Below are positions 26,029-35,237 of a DNA stretch of 64,000 nt, piece by piece. Both the position numbers and the translations under genes were made by a program. This DNA is from Paenibacillus sp. FSL H8-0537 (GTDB lineage Bacteria > Bacillota > Bacilli > Paenibacillales > Paenibacillaceae): positions 3,524,001-3,588,000 of the forward strand of contig NZ_CP150290.1 of NCBI RefSeq assembly GCF_038051995.1. The letters run 5' to 3'. The notes beneath the pieces were generated by a model that had not been told where the DNA came from, did no database searches, and saw only the letters and a list, made by a program, of their open reading frames with translations. Position 1 is the stretch's first letter; each line of letters begins with the position of its first letter.

Positions 26029-28347
26029 TTATTTTGCGTTATCGTCGTTTGTTTGCGTTTGCAAATGCCGCTTCAGCTTGGCGACTTCTGTGCCGGCAAG
26101 CATCATAATGCCAATGCCGTGATTGTCGTTGACGACCGTCCGCAAATCCTGATCATAATAATCCGCTGTAAAAGCGTAGCGCGAGCCGCTGCATACGCCG
26201 TGAACATTGCCTTGGCGGTCAATAGCGTAGCGCGTCAAACCGTCCCATGCGCGGAACGCCGCATTCATGATAGCGGCTGGCTGCTTCACCCAGCCGAAGC
26301 GAACGCCCCGAGCAAAGCCATAGGCAAACATCGCCGTGCAGGAAGCCTCCAAATAAGTATCCGGACGGTTGACTACCTGATGCCACAGCCCCCGCTCCGA
26401 TTGACGAGCGGCATAACCTTCGCATAGCTCATTAAAGAAGTCCAGCAGCTCATCTCGCAGTTCATGCGCCTGCGGCAAAGCTTCCAGCACTTCGGTCAGT
26501 GAAAAAATCGTCCAGCCATTGCCCCGTCCCCAAGGAATGCCTGTCGCCCTGTCATATTTAAAATCATACACATGGGACATCAGCTTCTCCTCTGGCATGA
26601 ATAAATAGCTTTTGAAGCGCAAAAACTGCTTCGCCGCTTCATCCAGTGCCTCACGATTGCCCGTTAAGCGAGCATAGCGGCAGAGAAATGGCGTACTCAT
26701 GTACAAATCATCGGCCCACATCGTATTGGCGGCATATTCGCCCTCGCAGGTACGATAAAACGCGCCATCGGGCTTGCGTTCCAGCTTATTCAGCATAAAA
26801 TCGGCGATGCGCTCGGCAATTGGCTCTAACTCAGCAGAAGCCATTCCTACCCTTGACTCCAGCATAGCCGAGCCGAACGAGCCGCAATTATCGAGCATTT
26901 TCATCATGACGAGCTGCTGATTAATGGCTGGGAACCCGTATTGCTCTCGATCCCAGAAGGAATAATCGTACATCTCCGTGCAAGCTTCCACATGCTGAGT
27001 CGCATAGCTGACGATATCCGGACGCTCCAGAAAACGTCCCGTTTGCAGCAAGCCGTATATCGTAACGCCAAGCGGATAATCCCACCGCGCATAATTGGAT
27101 ACCGTACCCACTGTCCATTTATTGCTTAGCATAGCATTTTCGTAATAGGGACGTACCCAGGTGTTCGGCCGATCGAGCTGCCAGTAGGTGTTCAATAACT
27201 TCCTCTGTGCAGCAGGCTCCGATACCTTGTTAAGAGGATAAAGAAGATCGGTGCGAATAAGCTGCTCCCAAGTAGGGCTAGTCGCTTCCGCTGCAAATGG
27301 CCCAACATACAACCATTGTCCTGCTCCAGAGCCATGCACTTGCTGCGGCAAGCTCAAATTGACAGCGCTGCCATCCTTGGCATTTGCAGCCGTCAGCTCG
27401 AAGCCCCAAGACTGCTCGCCGCACACACTGCGGGCTACGAAATGATGCTTGCCTGTATCCAGCAAGAGCTCAAATCGGAAAGATCCTGCTGATGTGCTTT
27501 CACCTACCTGTTGTCCTCCCAGCCACAAGGTCAGCTCGCCAGAGGACTCGCCTTCCAGCACGACGGCCTGTTTCCCAGGCAGCGGCTGATTTATTGTCGT
27601 CCAGGCATAGGCGGCTTTGCCACGCTGCTCTCCGAAAATCCGTTCCAGTTGGCCAAGGCCGCACTCCTCCTCCGTCCATTCGATGACAGGCAGCCAGTCC
27701 AGCCCCGATTCCTGCCGCTGTGATCCCAATAAGTCCGGCTGCGCCACTTCCACCCGTTTGCCTGACTCAAGCGCAGCATCAACCGGCTGCGAGAAAATCC
27801 ATCCTGCTTGCCCGTAACGCTCCTCGAACGGTGCACGGACATTCATAATCCGCACCTTGGCCTCGTCAGAGCCGATTTGACAGCCGAAGCCCGCTGGCGT
27901 GCAAGTCATCGACAGCCATAAGCTGTTCCAGCCCTTTGCAAATACTAGACTCAGCTTAACCGTTGCATCCGGGCTGATTTCCTCTATTACATTCGAACGA
28001 AAGACTAACTCGCCGTTGAAATATAGCCTTACAGGACCAAGGCAGCGCACGTTAATATCCAAGCTGCGCTCCTCATCGCTCCATACGAGCCCTGCTCCAT
28101 AGCTCAGCTGCCCAGCTTTGGCCTCTGGAAAGCGTAAAGCCAAATCCAGTTCATACAGCCCTTCTGCATTTTGCAAAACGCCATTTTTGTTAAAAGCGCG
28201 GAAAATAAATCCCGCCTGCGGATTCGCACCAACATAACGGTCGGCCAGCAGCTTCAAAATGGCGCTATCTTTGTCGCCAAAACGATGCTGTGCACTTTCC
28301 TCTGTTTGAAAATAAATCGACATCGAATGATCACAAATCCTTTCCAT
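26029..28347 (-). CDS. Glycoside hydrolase family 88/105, unsaturated rhamnogalacturonyl hydrolase-like, with N-terminal beta domains
   Basis: 772 residues. The C-terminal ~370 form the (alpha/alpha)6 barrel of GH88/GH105, with the catalytic-Asp region TMWADDLYMSTPFL, the substrate motif IPWGRGNGWTIFSLTEVLE and YLEASCTAMFAYGFARG. The first ~390 residues look like beta-rich accessory domains and make it about twice the usual YteR/YesR size. No signal peptide is seen, so it is probably cytoplasmic and acts on unsaturated oligogalacturonides or a related polymer fragment. The start is uncertain: ATG 28347 lacks a clear ribosome site, and ATG 28323 is the alternative. AAGCGCTT-type sites lie upstream. 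Confidence 0.85.
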   Translation of the reverse strand: MERICDHSMSIYFQTEESAQHRFGDKDSAILKLLADRYVGANPQAGFIFRAFNKNGVLQNAEGLYELDLALRFPEAKAGQLSYGAGLVWSDEERSLDINVRCLGPVRLYFNGELVFRSNVIEEISPDATVKLSLVFAKGWNSLWLSMTCTPAGFGCQIGSDEAKVRIMNVRAPFEERYGQAGWIFSQPVDAALESGKRVEVAQPDLLGSQRQESGLDWLPVIEWTEEECGLGQLERIFGEQRGKAAYAWTTINQPLPGKQAVVLEGESSGELTLWLGGQQVGESTSAGSFRFELLLDTGKHHFVARSVCGEQSWGFELTAANAKDGSAVNLSLPQQVHGSGAGQWLYVGPFAAEATSPTWEQLIRTDLLYPLNKVSEPAAQRKLLNTYWQLDRPNTWVRPYYENAMLSNKWTVGTVSNYARWDYPLGVTIYGLLQTGRFLERPDIVSYATQHVEACTEMYDYSFWDREQYGFPAINQQLVMMKMLDNCGSFGSAMLESRVGMASAELEPIAERIADFMLNKLERKPDGAFYRTCEGEYAANTMWADDLYMSTPFLCRYARLTGNREALDEAAKQFLRFKSYLFMPEEKLMSHVYDFKYDRATGIPWGRGNGWTIFSLTEVLEALPQAHELRDELLDFFNELCEGYAARQSERGLWHQVVNRPDTYLEASCTAMFAYGFARGVRFGWVKQPAAIMNAAFRAWDGLTRYAIDRQGNVHGVCSGSRYAFTADYYDQDLRTVVNDNHGIGIMMLAGTEVAKLKRHLQTQTNDDNAK

Positions 28348-28398
28348 GGCGTAGCTTGCTATTGGTTAATCTATGCGACGAAAAAAATGATTAGGTAT

Positions 28399-28407
28399 AG
28401 CGCTTAA
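28399..28407. promoter_or_regulatory. AGCGCTTAA half-operator before the GH105-type gene
   Basis: TATAGCGCTTAACT resembles iolD operator 1 but has lost one arm base. It lies 52 bases upstream of the first possible start. Confidence 0.4.
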
Positions 28408-28500
28408 CTTAGTGAAAATGAACCGCGCTTGCGACTGCCAGTCAACTGGCAATCTACATTACGCGGCATTGAAATTTTAACCTTATGCAGACATTATAGC

Positions 28501-28514
28501 TGAAAGCGCTTCAT
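28501..28514. promoter_or_regulatory. AAGCGCTT operator before the GH105-type gene
   Basis: TGAAAGCGCTTCAT shares the AAGCGCTTCAT string with iolD operator 2. It fits a LacI-type palindrome better than the 14-base cre consensus, from which its spacing differs. Confidence 0.5.
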
Positions 28515-28566
28515 CTTGTCATCTCTTTTTTAAGTATAGCGTTCCACTTTTAATTTCGATCGTTAT

Positions 28567-31152
28567 TTATGAATTCGCCTGAACAATGAAATCGACCATC
28601 GAACGCGCCGTAACGCGGCTATCACTCGTTTCCACGCCCGTGCTTGCGTCTGCATTGAAATCTCCTAGATGATGCGGAATAAACGTTACTGTCTTAACCG
28701 TTCCCGGCAGCAAATCAAAGAAATTATCACTAAAGCGGCCTTCACGCTCGCAAGTCAGCCAAACGCCTTTAGCAAGCGTATTCGTCTCCAGCGTCCACTG
28801 GGTACAGCCATCGTGCTCGGATTCTGTTATTTTCAGTTCGGCATGGGCTAGCGTGATATCCTTCATTGGCTCAAAATAATGCAGCTCGCTTGACAGAGTA
28901 CGTCCATCCGATTCATCCAGCAGCTCTGCCAGCAATACGCTTGCTGCGGTGTTGGCAGCTCCAAGCAGTTCGGAGCGCTGAAGCGTCAGCACATTAGCCG
29001 CACCGTTTGCGTCTACGCGGACAGGAGCACTTTGCTCTCCCAGCAGCTCGCCGCTAAAGCTGTACAATCGCAGACGCAGCTGGCCTTGTACGGGAACAAG
29101 CTGATCGGATACGATGTGGAAGCTGATTTCCCCCTCTTCCTTGCGATCGTTTACCGACAGCAGGCAGTCTGCGAAGCTTCTTGCAGCATAATATTGCAGC
29201 GCCTTCCAGCGCCCGTAATAGTCCATGCCCGCCCAGGAGGCTACAGGCCAGCAATCATTCATCTGCCAATACAAGGAGCCCATGCAATACGGCTTGCGGC
29301 GGCGATGCGCTTCAATAGCCGTTTTCATCGCTTCCGCCTGCAAAATTTGGCTCATATACAAAAACGCCGGAAAATCCTTCGGCTCGGACATATACATCTC
29401 CATATATTGCTTAATGAGACGGTTGCCGGCGCCATTTTTCTGATGGGCAAGCATGACGGTGGATTCCAGCTCCATATCCGCCTCTTCCGCATAGCTGCGA
29501 ACCGATTTGTACTCGGGGAACGACTGGAAGCCATATTCGCTCATGAAGCGCCCGACATAACGATTATAGTTTTCAAATGGCTCTACATTATGCCACACGC
29601 CCCAATAATGAATATCTCCGCTAGTCGAGGACGAATCCGAGTGCTGCGTAAGGTCGCCGGTCAGATCAACCATTGGCGAGGAAGGCCAATAATCGATTCC
29701 TACCGTCAAGGACGCTACAGCTTCAGGTAAAATACGATGGAAAATCGCCTCATAGTCTGCCCATAGCTTCGTTTGCTGCTCCTGCGTGAACTCCTTTTTC
29801 CAGCCCCAGCCGCCATCTGGAATAAAATGCGACCATGCGGTATCGATCTCATTATTGCCACACCATAAAGCAATCGATGGATGATTGCGCAGCCGTTTAA
29901 TGTTATCCTCAGCTTCCAGCTGCACGCTGCGAAGGAACGCTTCGTCTCCCGGATACATGCTGCATGCAAACATGAAATCCTGCCACACGAGCAGGCCATA
30001 CTCATCACAAAGCTCATAAAAGGCTTTTTCCTCGTAAAAGCCCCCGCCCCAGACGCGAAGCATGTTCATATTCGATTGTACGGCGCTTACGATTTCATGT
30101 TTATAACGGTCGTAGCCGACTCTCGTCGTGAAGCTGTCATTCGGAATATGATTCGCTCCCTTGGCGAAAACCTGAACGCCATTCAGCTCCATATAAAAGG
30201 AAGTGCCAACCTCGCCTTTCTGCCTAACGAGACGGATCGTGCGAAGTCCGGTCGTCACCTTCTGCGAATCATATCGCACCTCGTTATTGCTTTGCCAGCA
30301 TTCGATCTGGAACGTATACAGCTCTGGATTGCCGAGACCTCTGCACCACCACAGCTGCGGATTTTCAACTTCAAATGGAATTTCAATCGTCTGTTTGCCT
30401 GCGGCTAAAGAAGCAGAATGCCCACTAAACATGCCTTTATCGGATGATGCCAGCTTCAGCATGACATCGCATTCGCGTTCGGCTTCCAGCTCAACGACGG
30501 CTGTAAGCTTCGCCAGCTCCGCCCCTACCTCATCCTGACGAATATATACATCGGTGATCCTGACATAGGACCAGCCCTCCAAATATACAGGACGCCAAAT
30601 ACCGCTCGTTACGAAGCGCGGACCCCAGTCCCAACCATAATGGTAGGGCGCTTTGCGGGCAAAAATGCTAATTTTCTGATGGTCAAGTCCGCCGACCTCG
30701 GATTGATCATTTGGTGCTGGCAGCGCATAACCAAGCTGAGCCAGCTTCGGCAAATCTTCTTTAATTGGCGAGCGGAACAGAACACGCAGCTCATTGTCGC
30801 CAGCTGTTACCATGTCCGTGACATCCACTCTCCATGTGCGGAACATATTATCTGCAGCCAGTACATGCGCTCCATTCAAATACACATCCGCATACGTATC
30901 AAGCCCCTCGAATACAAGCTCCTGCTTCGCCCCAGCAAGCTGCTCCGGTGAAGGCTGAAAGCTCGATACATATTCCCAGTCTTGTTTGTCCACCCACTGC
31001 GCGTCCTTCTCATTTGTTCCATAGAATGGATTTGTCAGCTTGCCATTTTGAATTAAATCCGTATGTACACAGCCTGGCACGACAGCCGGCAGCCATTCTC
31101 CTTGATTTTTTTCCTTGAAATTCCAATTCCCAATCATCCATTGCTCTTTCAT
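28567..31152 (-). CDS. Beta-mannosidase, GH2
   Basis: 861 residues from the ATG at 31152 (AGGAGGA four bases upstream; in-frame upstream codons precede this site). An N-terminal jelly-roll sugar-binding domain has VPGCVHTDLIQNGKLTNPFY, typical of beta-mannosidases. An immunoglobulin-like domain and a TIM barrel follow, with acid/base Glu in WCGNNEIDTAW and nucleophile Glu in MSEYGFQSFPEY. There is no signal peptide, so it acts in the cytoplasm, releasing mannose from non-reducing ends of manno-oligosaccharides. It is the last gene of the mannan operon. Confidence 0.93.
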   Translation of the reverse strand: MKEQWMIGNWNFKEKNQGEWLPAVVPGCVHTDLIQNGKLTNPFYGTNEKDAQWVDKQDWEYVSSFQPSPEQLAGAKQELVFEGLDTYADVYLNGAHVLAADNMFRTWRVDVTDMVTAGDNELRVLFRSPIKEDLPKLAQLGYALPAPNDQSEVGGLDHQKISIFARKAPYHYGWDWGPRFVTSGIWRPVYLEGWSYVRITDVYIRQDEVGAELAKLTAVVELEAERECDVMLKLASSDKGMFSGHSASLAAGKQTIEIPFEVENPQLWWCRGLGNPELYTFQIECWQSNNEVRYDSQKVTTGLRTIRLVRQKGEVGTSFYMELNGVQVFAKGANHIPNDSFTTRVGYDRYKHEIVSAVQSNMNMLRVWGGGFYEEKAFYELCDEYGLLVWQDFMFACSMYPGDEAFLRSVQLEAEDNIKRLRNHPSIALWCGNNEIDTAWSHFIPDGGWGWKKEFTQEQQTKLWADYEAIFHRILPEAVASLTVGIDYWPSSPMVDLTGDLTQHSDSSSTSGDIHYWGVWHNVEPFENYNRYVGRFMSEYGFQSFPEYKSVRSYAEEADMELESTVMLAHQKNGAGNRLIKQYMEMYMSEPKDFPAFLYMSQILQAEAMKTAIEAHRRRKPYCMGSLYWQMNDCWPVASWAGMDYYGRWKALQYYAARSFADCLLSVNDRKEEGEISFHIVSDQLVPVQGQLRLRLYSFSGELLGEQSAPVRVDANGAANVLTLQRSELLGAANTAASVLLAELLDESDGRTLSSELHYFEPMKDITLAHAELKITESEHDGCTQWTLETNTLAKGVWLTCEREGRFSDNFFDLLPGTVKTVTFIPHHLGDFNADASTGVETSDSRVTARSMVDFIVQANS

Positions 31153-31190
31153 CGTATCCTCCTGAAAATGAAAAAAGTCAGTTAAACACA

Positions 31191-31233
31191 TGAAACCTTA
31201 CTCCGGAGACTGAGCCGCCGAAGCAAGGTTGCC
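31191..31233 (-). terminator. Hairpin between binding protein and beta-mannosidase genes
   Basis: On the minus strand AACCTTGCTTCGG pairs with CCGGAGTAAGGTT with a few mismatches, followed by TCATGTGTTT. It may attenuate read-through into the mannosidase gene. Confidence 0.4.
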
Positions 31234-31280
31234 ATGCATTTTACCGCTAATAAATTTATCGTTAATTCTACTTATTGCTA

Positions 31281-32597
31281 TTAGTAGCCCAAAGCTGTTT
31301 TAGCTTCTTTCCATTTTGCATTCAGCTTGTCGAAAGCTGCTTGCAGATCGTCAGCAACCAGATACTCTTGTACATAGTTGCCAGTACCGATGCCGATTTG
31401 CGCTTTATTGGCAATTTCATTGAATTTCGGATCTGTTGCTTCGCTTTCCAGCAGTGTTGGGTTAGTTGCTTGGAACTCAGCCAATTGAGCAATTGTCGAC
31501 TGTGCCGACTTGTCGATTGGCATGAATCCGGATTGCTCTACATAACCGGACTCTTTCACGAAGAAGTTGACCCAAGCTGTCGCAAGCTCTTTGTTTTTGC
31601 TGTCTTTGCTTACGCCAACCAAATAATCCGAACCAAGCGGTGCATTGTATTTGCCGCTATTGTCGTATGGAAGCGGGAAGAAGCCAATGTCGTCTGACGA
31701 TGCGCCAGCGCCTACGATTTGTGGAATGACCCAGTTGCCAAGGAAGTACATAGCCGCTTTACCCGATGCAACCTCGCCTTTCGACATTTCCCAGTTGTTT
31801 GTCGACAGATCTTTTTCAACCCAGCCTTTTTCAATGAAAGTACGGCCGATGTTGGCAAGAATACCCCAAGCGTTGTCCACTTTGAATGGTGCTTTATCTG
31901 TTACGAGCTTGGATACAAACTGCGGATCGCCCGCAACGTACCATGCAGAGCCGTCACCCCAGTTGCCCATTGGCCATTGTGCGCCATAGTTCATATAAAG
32001 CGGAATGATGCCTGCAGCTTTCAGCTTCTCCGCATCCGCATACAGCTCATCAAGCGTAGTTGGAACTTTGTCGATGCCTGCTGCTGCAAAAGCTTTTTTG
32101 TTATACACGATCCCTTGCGTATTTACGCCAGTCGACAATCCATAACGTTTGCCATCGAACAGCGACAGGTCAGCGAAAAAAGTATTAGTGAAAAAATCAT
32201 CCGGCAGCGGTTCAAAATATTTCGGATATTCCGATACGGCAAGTCCAGCTGGAAGCATCAATACGTCGCCCGCTTCGCCCGTTGTTAGGCGAACTTGGAT
32301 GTCTGTTGCATAGTTGGTCAAGCCTTCAAACTCAATTTCAGCTTTCGGATATTTTTCTTTAAAAGCTGCTGCATATTTATCTAGCGTCCCATCGTTGAGA
32401 AAATCGGTACGATGCGTCAAAACTTTAATTTTGCCGCTCAGCTCGCTAGCTGCGCTTGCTTCTGGGCTGGCAGCGGAATCGCTAGGGCTTGCAGAAGCTG
32501 CTGGAGCGCTTTCTGCTGGTGCATTATTGCCGCCACAGGCAGCGAGAATGGTAGTCATTAATAAAATTGCGGAAGATAAAGCCAAGCCTTTTTTCAT
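31281..32597 (-). CDS. Sugar ABC transporter substrate-binding lipoprotein (family 1)
   Basis: 438 residues. The signal peptide ends in the lipobox ILAAC (Cys21), followed by an Ala/Ser/Pro-rich tether. The body is a MalE-type binding fold (COG1653-like): DKYAAAFKEKYPKAEIEFEG near the N-terminus and KGEVASGKAAMYFLGNW in the middle. It has GGGGG seven bases before the ATG. Genome context makes beta-manno-oligosaccharides the likely ligand. It is encoded far downstream of its two permeases and behind a large inverted repeat. Confidence 0.9.
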   Translation of the reverse strand: MKKGLALSSAILLMTTILAACGGNNAPAESAPAASASPSDSAASPEASAASELSGKIKVLTHRTDFLNDGTLDKYAAAFKEKYPKAEIEFEGLTNYATDIQVRLTTGEAGDVLMLPAGLAVSEYPKYFEPLPDDFFTNTFFADLSLFDGKRYGLSTGVNTQGIVYNKKAFAAAGIDKVPTTLDELYADAEKLKAAGIIPLYMNYGAQWPMGNWGDGSAWYVAGDPQFVSKLVTDKAPFKVDNAWGILANIGRTFIEKGWVEKDLSTNNWEMSKGEVASGKAAMYFLGNWVIPQIVGAGASSDDIGFFPLPYDNSGKYNAPLGSDYLVGVSKDSKNKELATAWVNFFVKESGYVEQSGFMPIDKSAQSTIAQLAEFQATNPTLLESEATDPKFNEIANKAQIGIGTGNYVQEYLVADDLQAAFDKLNAKWKEAKTALGY

Positions 32598-32667
32598 TTT
32601 GTTACCCCCTGAGTCATATTTGGTATCGCTTACATCGTAATCATATACGCTCTGAAAACAAAATAAT

Positions 32668-32715
32668 ATGACGCTGTTTTGTTTTTATTGTCATGAATTA
32701 TGCTAACAGCGTCAT
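32668..32715 (-). terminator. Long inverted repeat between GH130 and binding protein genes
   Basis: Perfect 11-base arms ATGACGCTGTT/AACAGCGTCAT around a 26-base A/T-rich loop; the minus strand continues ATATTATTTTG. It could be a partial terminator or an RNA-processing/stability stem adjusting binding-protein expression. Confidence 0.55.
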
Positions 32716-32730
32716 CTTTTGTTAGTTTGC

Positions 32731-33936
32731 TTAGCTGCGGCGCAGAAAAGCATATTCCGCCTGCTCCATCAACTCAAGATTGCGGCTGATCAGCTCGGTA
32801 CGCTGCTCCACGCTTGCGCGGGAACGCAGATGATCCGGCGGCGTTTGCAACACATAATCCACCAGTTGGTCAATGCTCGTTACAGCTGCATGAACCCTTG
32901 TATCGGAGGAAGCGTAATAAATGTACACTTTGCCGCCCGGGAGCTGGACGGCGCCATTACAAAATACAACATTAGATACATCGCCTATCCGCTCAATTCC
33001 TTCTGGTGCTAGCAAATGTCCACCCGGCGCATACGTAACTTTGCTCGGGTCATTCAGATCCGTCATAAAAGCATACAATACGTAACGCAAGCCTGCCGCT
33101 GTATTGCGCACACCGTGAGCAATATGCAGCCAGCCATCAGCCGTCTTGAGCGGTGCTGGCCCCTGTCCATTTTTCACTTCTTTAATCGTATGATAAAGCT
33201 TGCAGTCGACGATTGTTTCTTCGGCGATGACAGCCGGATTCATACTCTCCGACAATCCCCAGCCGATACCGCCGCCTGCTCCGGTATTAATGAAACCGTC
33301 CTGAGGACGTGTATAAAAAGCATATTTACCATCGACAAATTCAGGATGCAGCACCACATTTCGCTGCTGAGGCGACGGGGAAACAAGATCTGGCAGGCGC
33401 TCCCACGTGCGCAAATCCTTCGTGCGGGCAATGCCGCCCTGGGCAACCGCGCTTGACGTATCGCCAGCTGGTGCCTCCGGATCTTTACGCTCGGTGCAGA
33501 ACAGGCCGTATATCCAGCCGTCCTCATGCTTCACAAGCCGCATATCATACACATTAATATCTGGTTCTTCCGTTTCCGGCAGCAATACCGGATAATCCCA
33601 GAAGCGGAAGCCTTCTGCGGGAGAATCACTTTCGGCAACGGCGAAAAAGGATTTGCGATCTGCCCCTTCTACGCGAACCATTAAATAAAACTTGCCACCG
33701 AGCTCAATGGCTCCTGGATTGAAAGCGGCATTTACACTGATCCGCTCCATTAAATACGGATTGGTCTCCGGGTCCAAATCATAACGCCAGTATAGAGGCG
33801 TGTGCTCATTCGTAATAACGGGATGCTCAAATCTTGCAAATACACCATTTGATTGCTGAACTTGTTTATTAGGCGCATGAAGCAGCTGCTCATGCCGTTC
33901 CGATATTGCTTTAAGCTGTTCCAACCATTGATTCAT
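32731..33936 (-). CDS. GH130 phosphorylase, 4-O-beta-D-mannosyl-D-glucose phosphorylase type
   Basis: 401 residues, five-bladed propeller family. Landmarks are [37 protein letters not shown], the catalytic Asp in [13 protein letters not shown] and [20 protein letters not shown]. These look like GH130 subfamily 1 enzymes, which phosphorolyse mannosyl-glucose to mannose-1-phosphate and glucose. The preceding gene encodes a cellobiose/mannobiose 2-epimerase-like protein that would make that substrate. GGAGG lies before the ATG. Subfamily choice is from memory of family motifs. Confidence 0.88.
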   Translation of the reverse strand: MNQWLEQLKAISERHEQLLHAPNKQVQQSNGVFARFEHPVITNEHTPLYWRYDLDPETNPYLMERISVNAAFNPGAIELGGKFYLMVRVEGADRKSFFAVAESDSPAEGFRFWDYPVLLPETEEPDINVYDMRLVKHEDGWIYGLFCTERKDPEAPAGDTSSAVAQGGIARTKDLRTWERLPDLVSPSPQQRNVVLHPEFVDGKYAFYTRPQDGFINTGAGGGIGWGLSESMNPAVIAEETIVDCKLYHTIKEVKNGQGPAPLKTADGWLHIAHGVRNTAAGLRYVLYAFMTDLNDPSKVTYAPGGHLLAPEGIERIGDVSNVVFCNGAVQLPGGKVYIYYASSDTRVHAAVTSIDQLVDYVLQTPPDHLRSRASVEQRTELISRNLELMEQAEYAFLRRS

Positions 33937-33977
33937 AAGGGCCTCCTAATGATTGATTTCGAATTTATTTATGTTCA

Positions 33978-35222
33978 TTAATTATTAATGCCATTAATCT
34001 TAATTCGTTCTAAGCGCTCGATAGCTTCGAAGCAGGCCCGGCTGTTGTGGTACGGGCATTTCCATGTATCGATTTTAGGATAGTTTTCGTCCGCAACACC
34101 TTCGCGGGATACTTGCCAGTGCCATTCGCCCGTTTCCTTGTTGGATACGAAAGCCGTAATAAACTGCCAGCTGCTCCACGCCGCATCCAAATACCGCTGC
34201 TCCTGCGTCAGCTCATAAGCATTTAGAAAACCAACCATCGCTTCCGCCTGCGGCCACCAATCCTTCGCTGCATCCAGATGTCCGTCTCCATCGGCCTCAT
34301 TATAAATGCCGCCATCCGCATCTACGCCCTCGGCAAGCGTGGCGTGCGCCATTTGAACAGCTGCTTTTCTTACGCGCTCCTCAAGTGCTTGATCGCCCAG
34401 CACTTCAGCCGCTTCCCACAGCAGCCAGCTTCCTTCGATGTCATGGCCGTATGAGATATGACGGGATTTGGAGTTCCATGCATCATCAAAAAACAGCTTA
34501 AAATGATGGTTTTGGGGATCAATGATATAATCCAGATGCAGCTCAATAAGCGTCTTCAGCTTGTCGCGAAGCCCCTCCGGCCTCCAAACTCGATACAAAT
34601 TCGTATAAGCTTCCAGCACATGCAAATGCGTATTCATCGATTTCCGCTCATTGAGATCCTTGCCGCTGAGACTCAAATCGTCCGTTTCCTGCCAGTTTTG
34701 CGCCAGCGCTTCAATATAGCCAAGATGAACCGGATCAAAGGCATGCTTTTCCAGCAATCTGTAGATTTCCTCTGCCCACGGCAGCACGTCCTGCTTGCCA
34801 GTAGCCCGTACATATTCTGCTAATGCATAAATAACAAATGCCTGCCCATACACTTGCTTTTTCGTCTGAACCGGCTGTCCATCCTTATCAACCATCCAGT
34901 ACAAACCGCCATGTTCCTGATCGTGAAAATGTTCCCGCAGCGCATCCAGAGCCCGCTCTGCCATTTCCAAATATGGCGCTTCCTTATAAGTGCGGTACGC
35001 CGACGAGAAAGACCATAAAATCCGCGCATTCAGCACGAGGCCCTTATCTGCATCTTCCGAAACAGCGCCATCGCTTGCCATATAGCCAATAAATCCGCCA
35101 TTTTTCTCATCTACCGCATGCTTCATCCAGAAGCCAAGAATTTGTTCGCGCACTTCCTCTGTCAGCGAATTTTGCCACTCGGCGATATCCAGCATATTTT
35201 GCGTTCCTGTCACGTTGCTCAT
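33978..35222 (-). CDS. AGE-family epimerase (cellobiose/mannobiose 2-epimerase)
   Basis: 414 residues forming an (alpha/alpha)6 barrel. Conserved motifs include LNARILWSFSSAYRTY, QVYGQAFVIYALAEY, the catalytic His region ERKSMNTHLHVLEAYTNLYR and HDIEGSWLLWEAAEVLG. These are closer to cellobiose 2-epimerases than to N-acylglucosamine 2-epimerases. It would convert beta-1,4-mannobiose to mannosyl-glucose, feeding the GH130 enzyme encoded next. Confidence 0.88.
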   Translation of the reverse strand: MSNVTGTQNMLDIAEWQNSLTEEVREQILGFWMKHAVDEKNGGFIGYMASDGAVSEDADKGLVLNARILWSFSSAYRTYKEAPYLEMAERALDALREHFHDQEHGGLYWMVDKDGQPVQTKKQVYGQAFVIYALAEYVRATGKQDVLPWAEEIYRLLEKHAFDPVHLGYIEALAQNWQETDDLSLSGKDLNERKSMNTHLHVLEAYTNLYRVWRPEGLRDKLKTLIELHLDYIIDPQNHHFKLFFDDAWNSKSRHISYGHDIEGSWLLWEAAEVLGDQALEERVRKAAVQMAHATLAEGVDADGGIYNEADGDGHLDAAKDWWPQAEAMVGFLNAYELTQEQRYLDAAWSSWQFITAFVSNKETGEWHWQVSREGVADENYPKIDTWKCPYHNSRACFEAIERLERIKINGINN

Positions 35223-35237
35223 TTTTCTTTCGCCTCC

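Noticed and set aside
28501..28514. cre site before the GH105-type gene
   Set aside because: Core AAGCGCTT fits, but the spacing to the outer TG and CA differs from the 14-base cre pattern; described as a LacI-type palindrome instead.
29032..29730. 232-codon open frame on the plus strand
   Set aside because: It is the antisense of the GH2 beta-mannosidase catalytic region; no start signal or domain.
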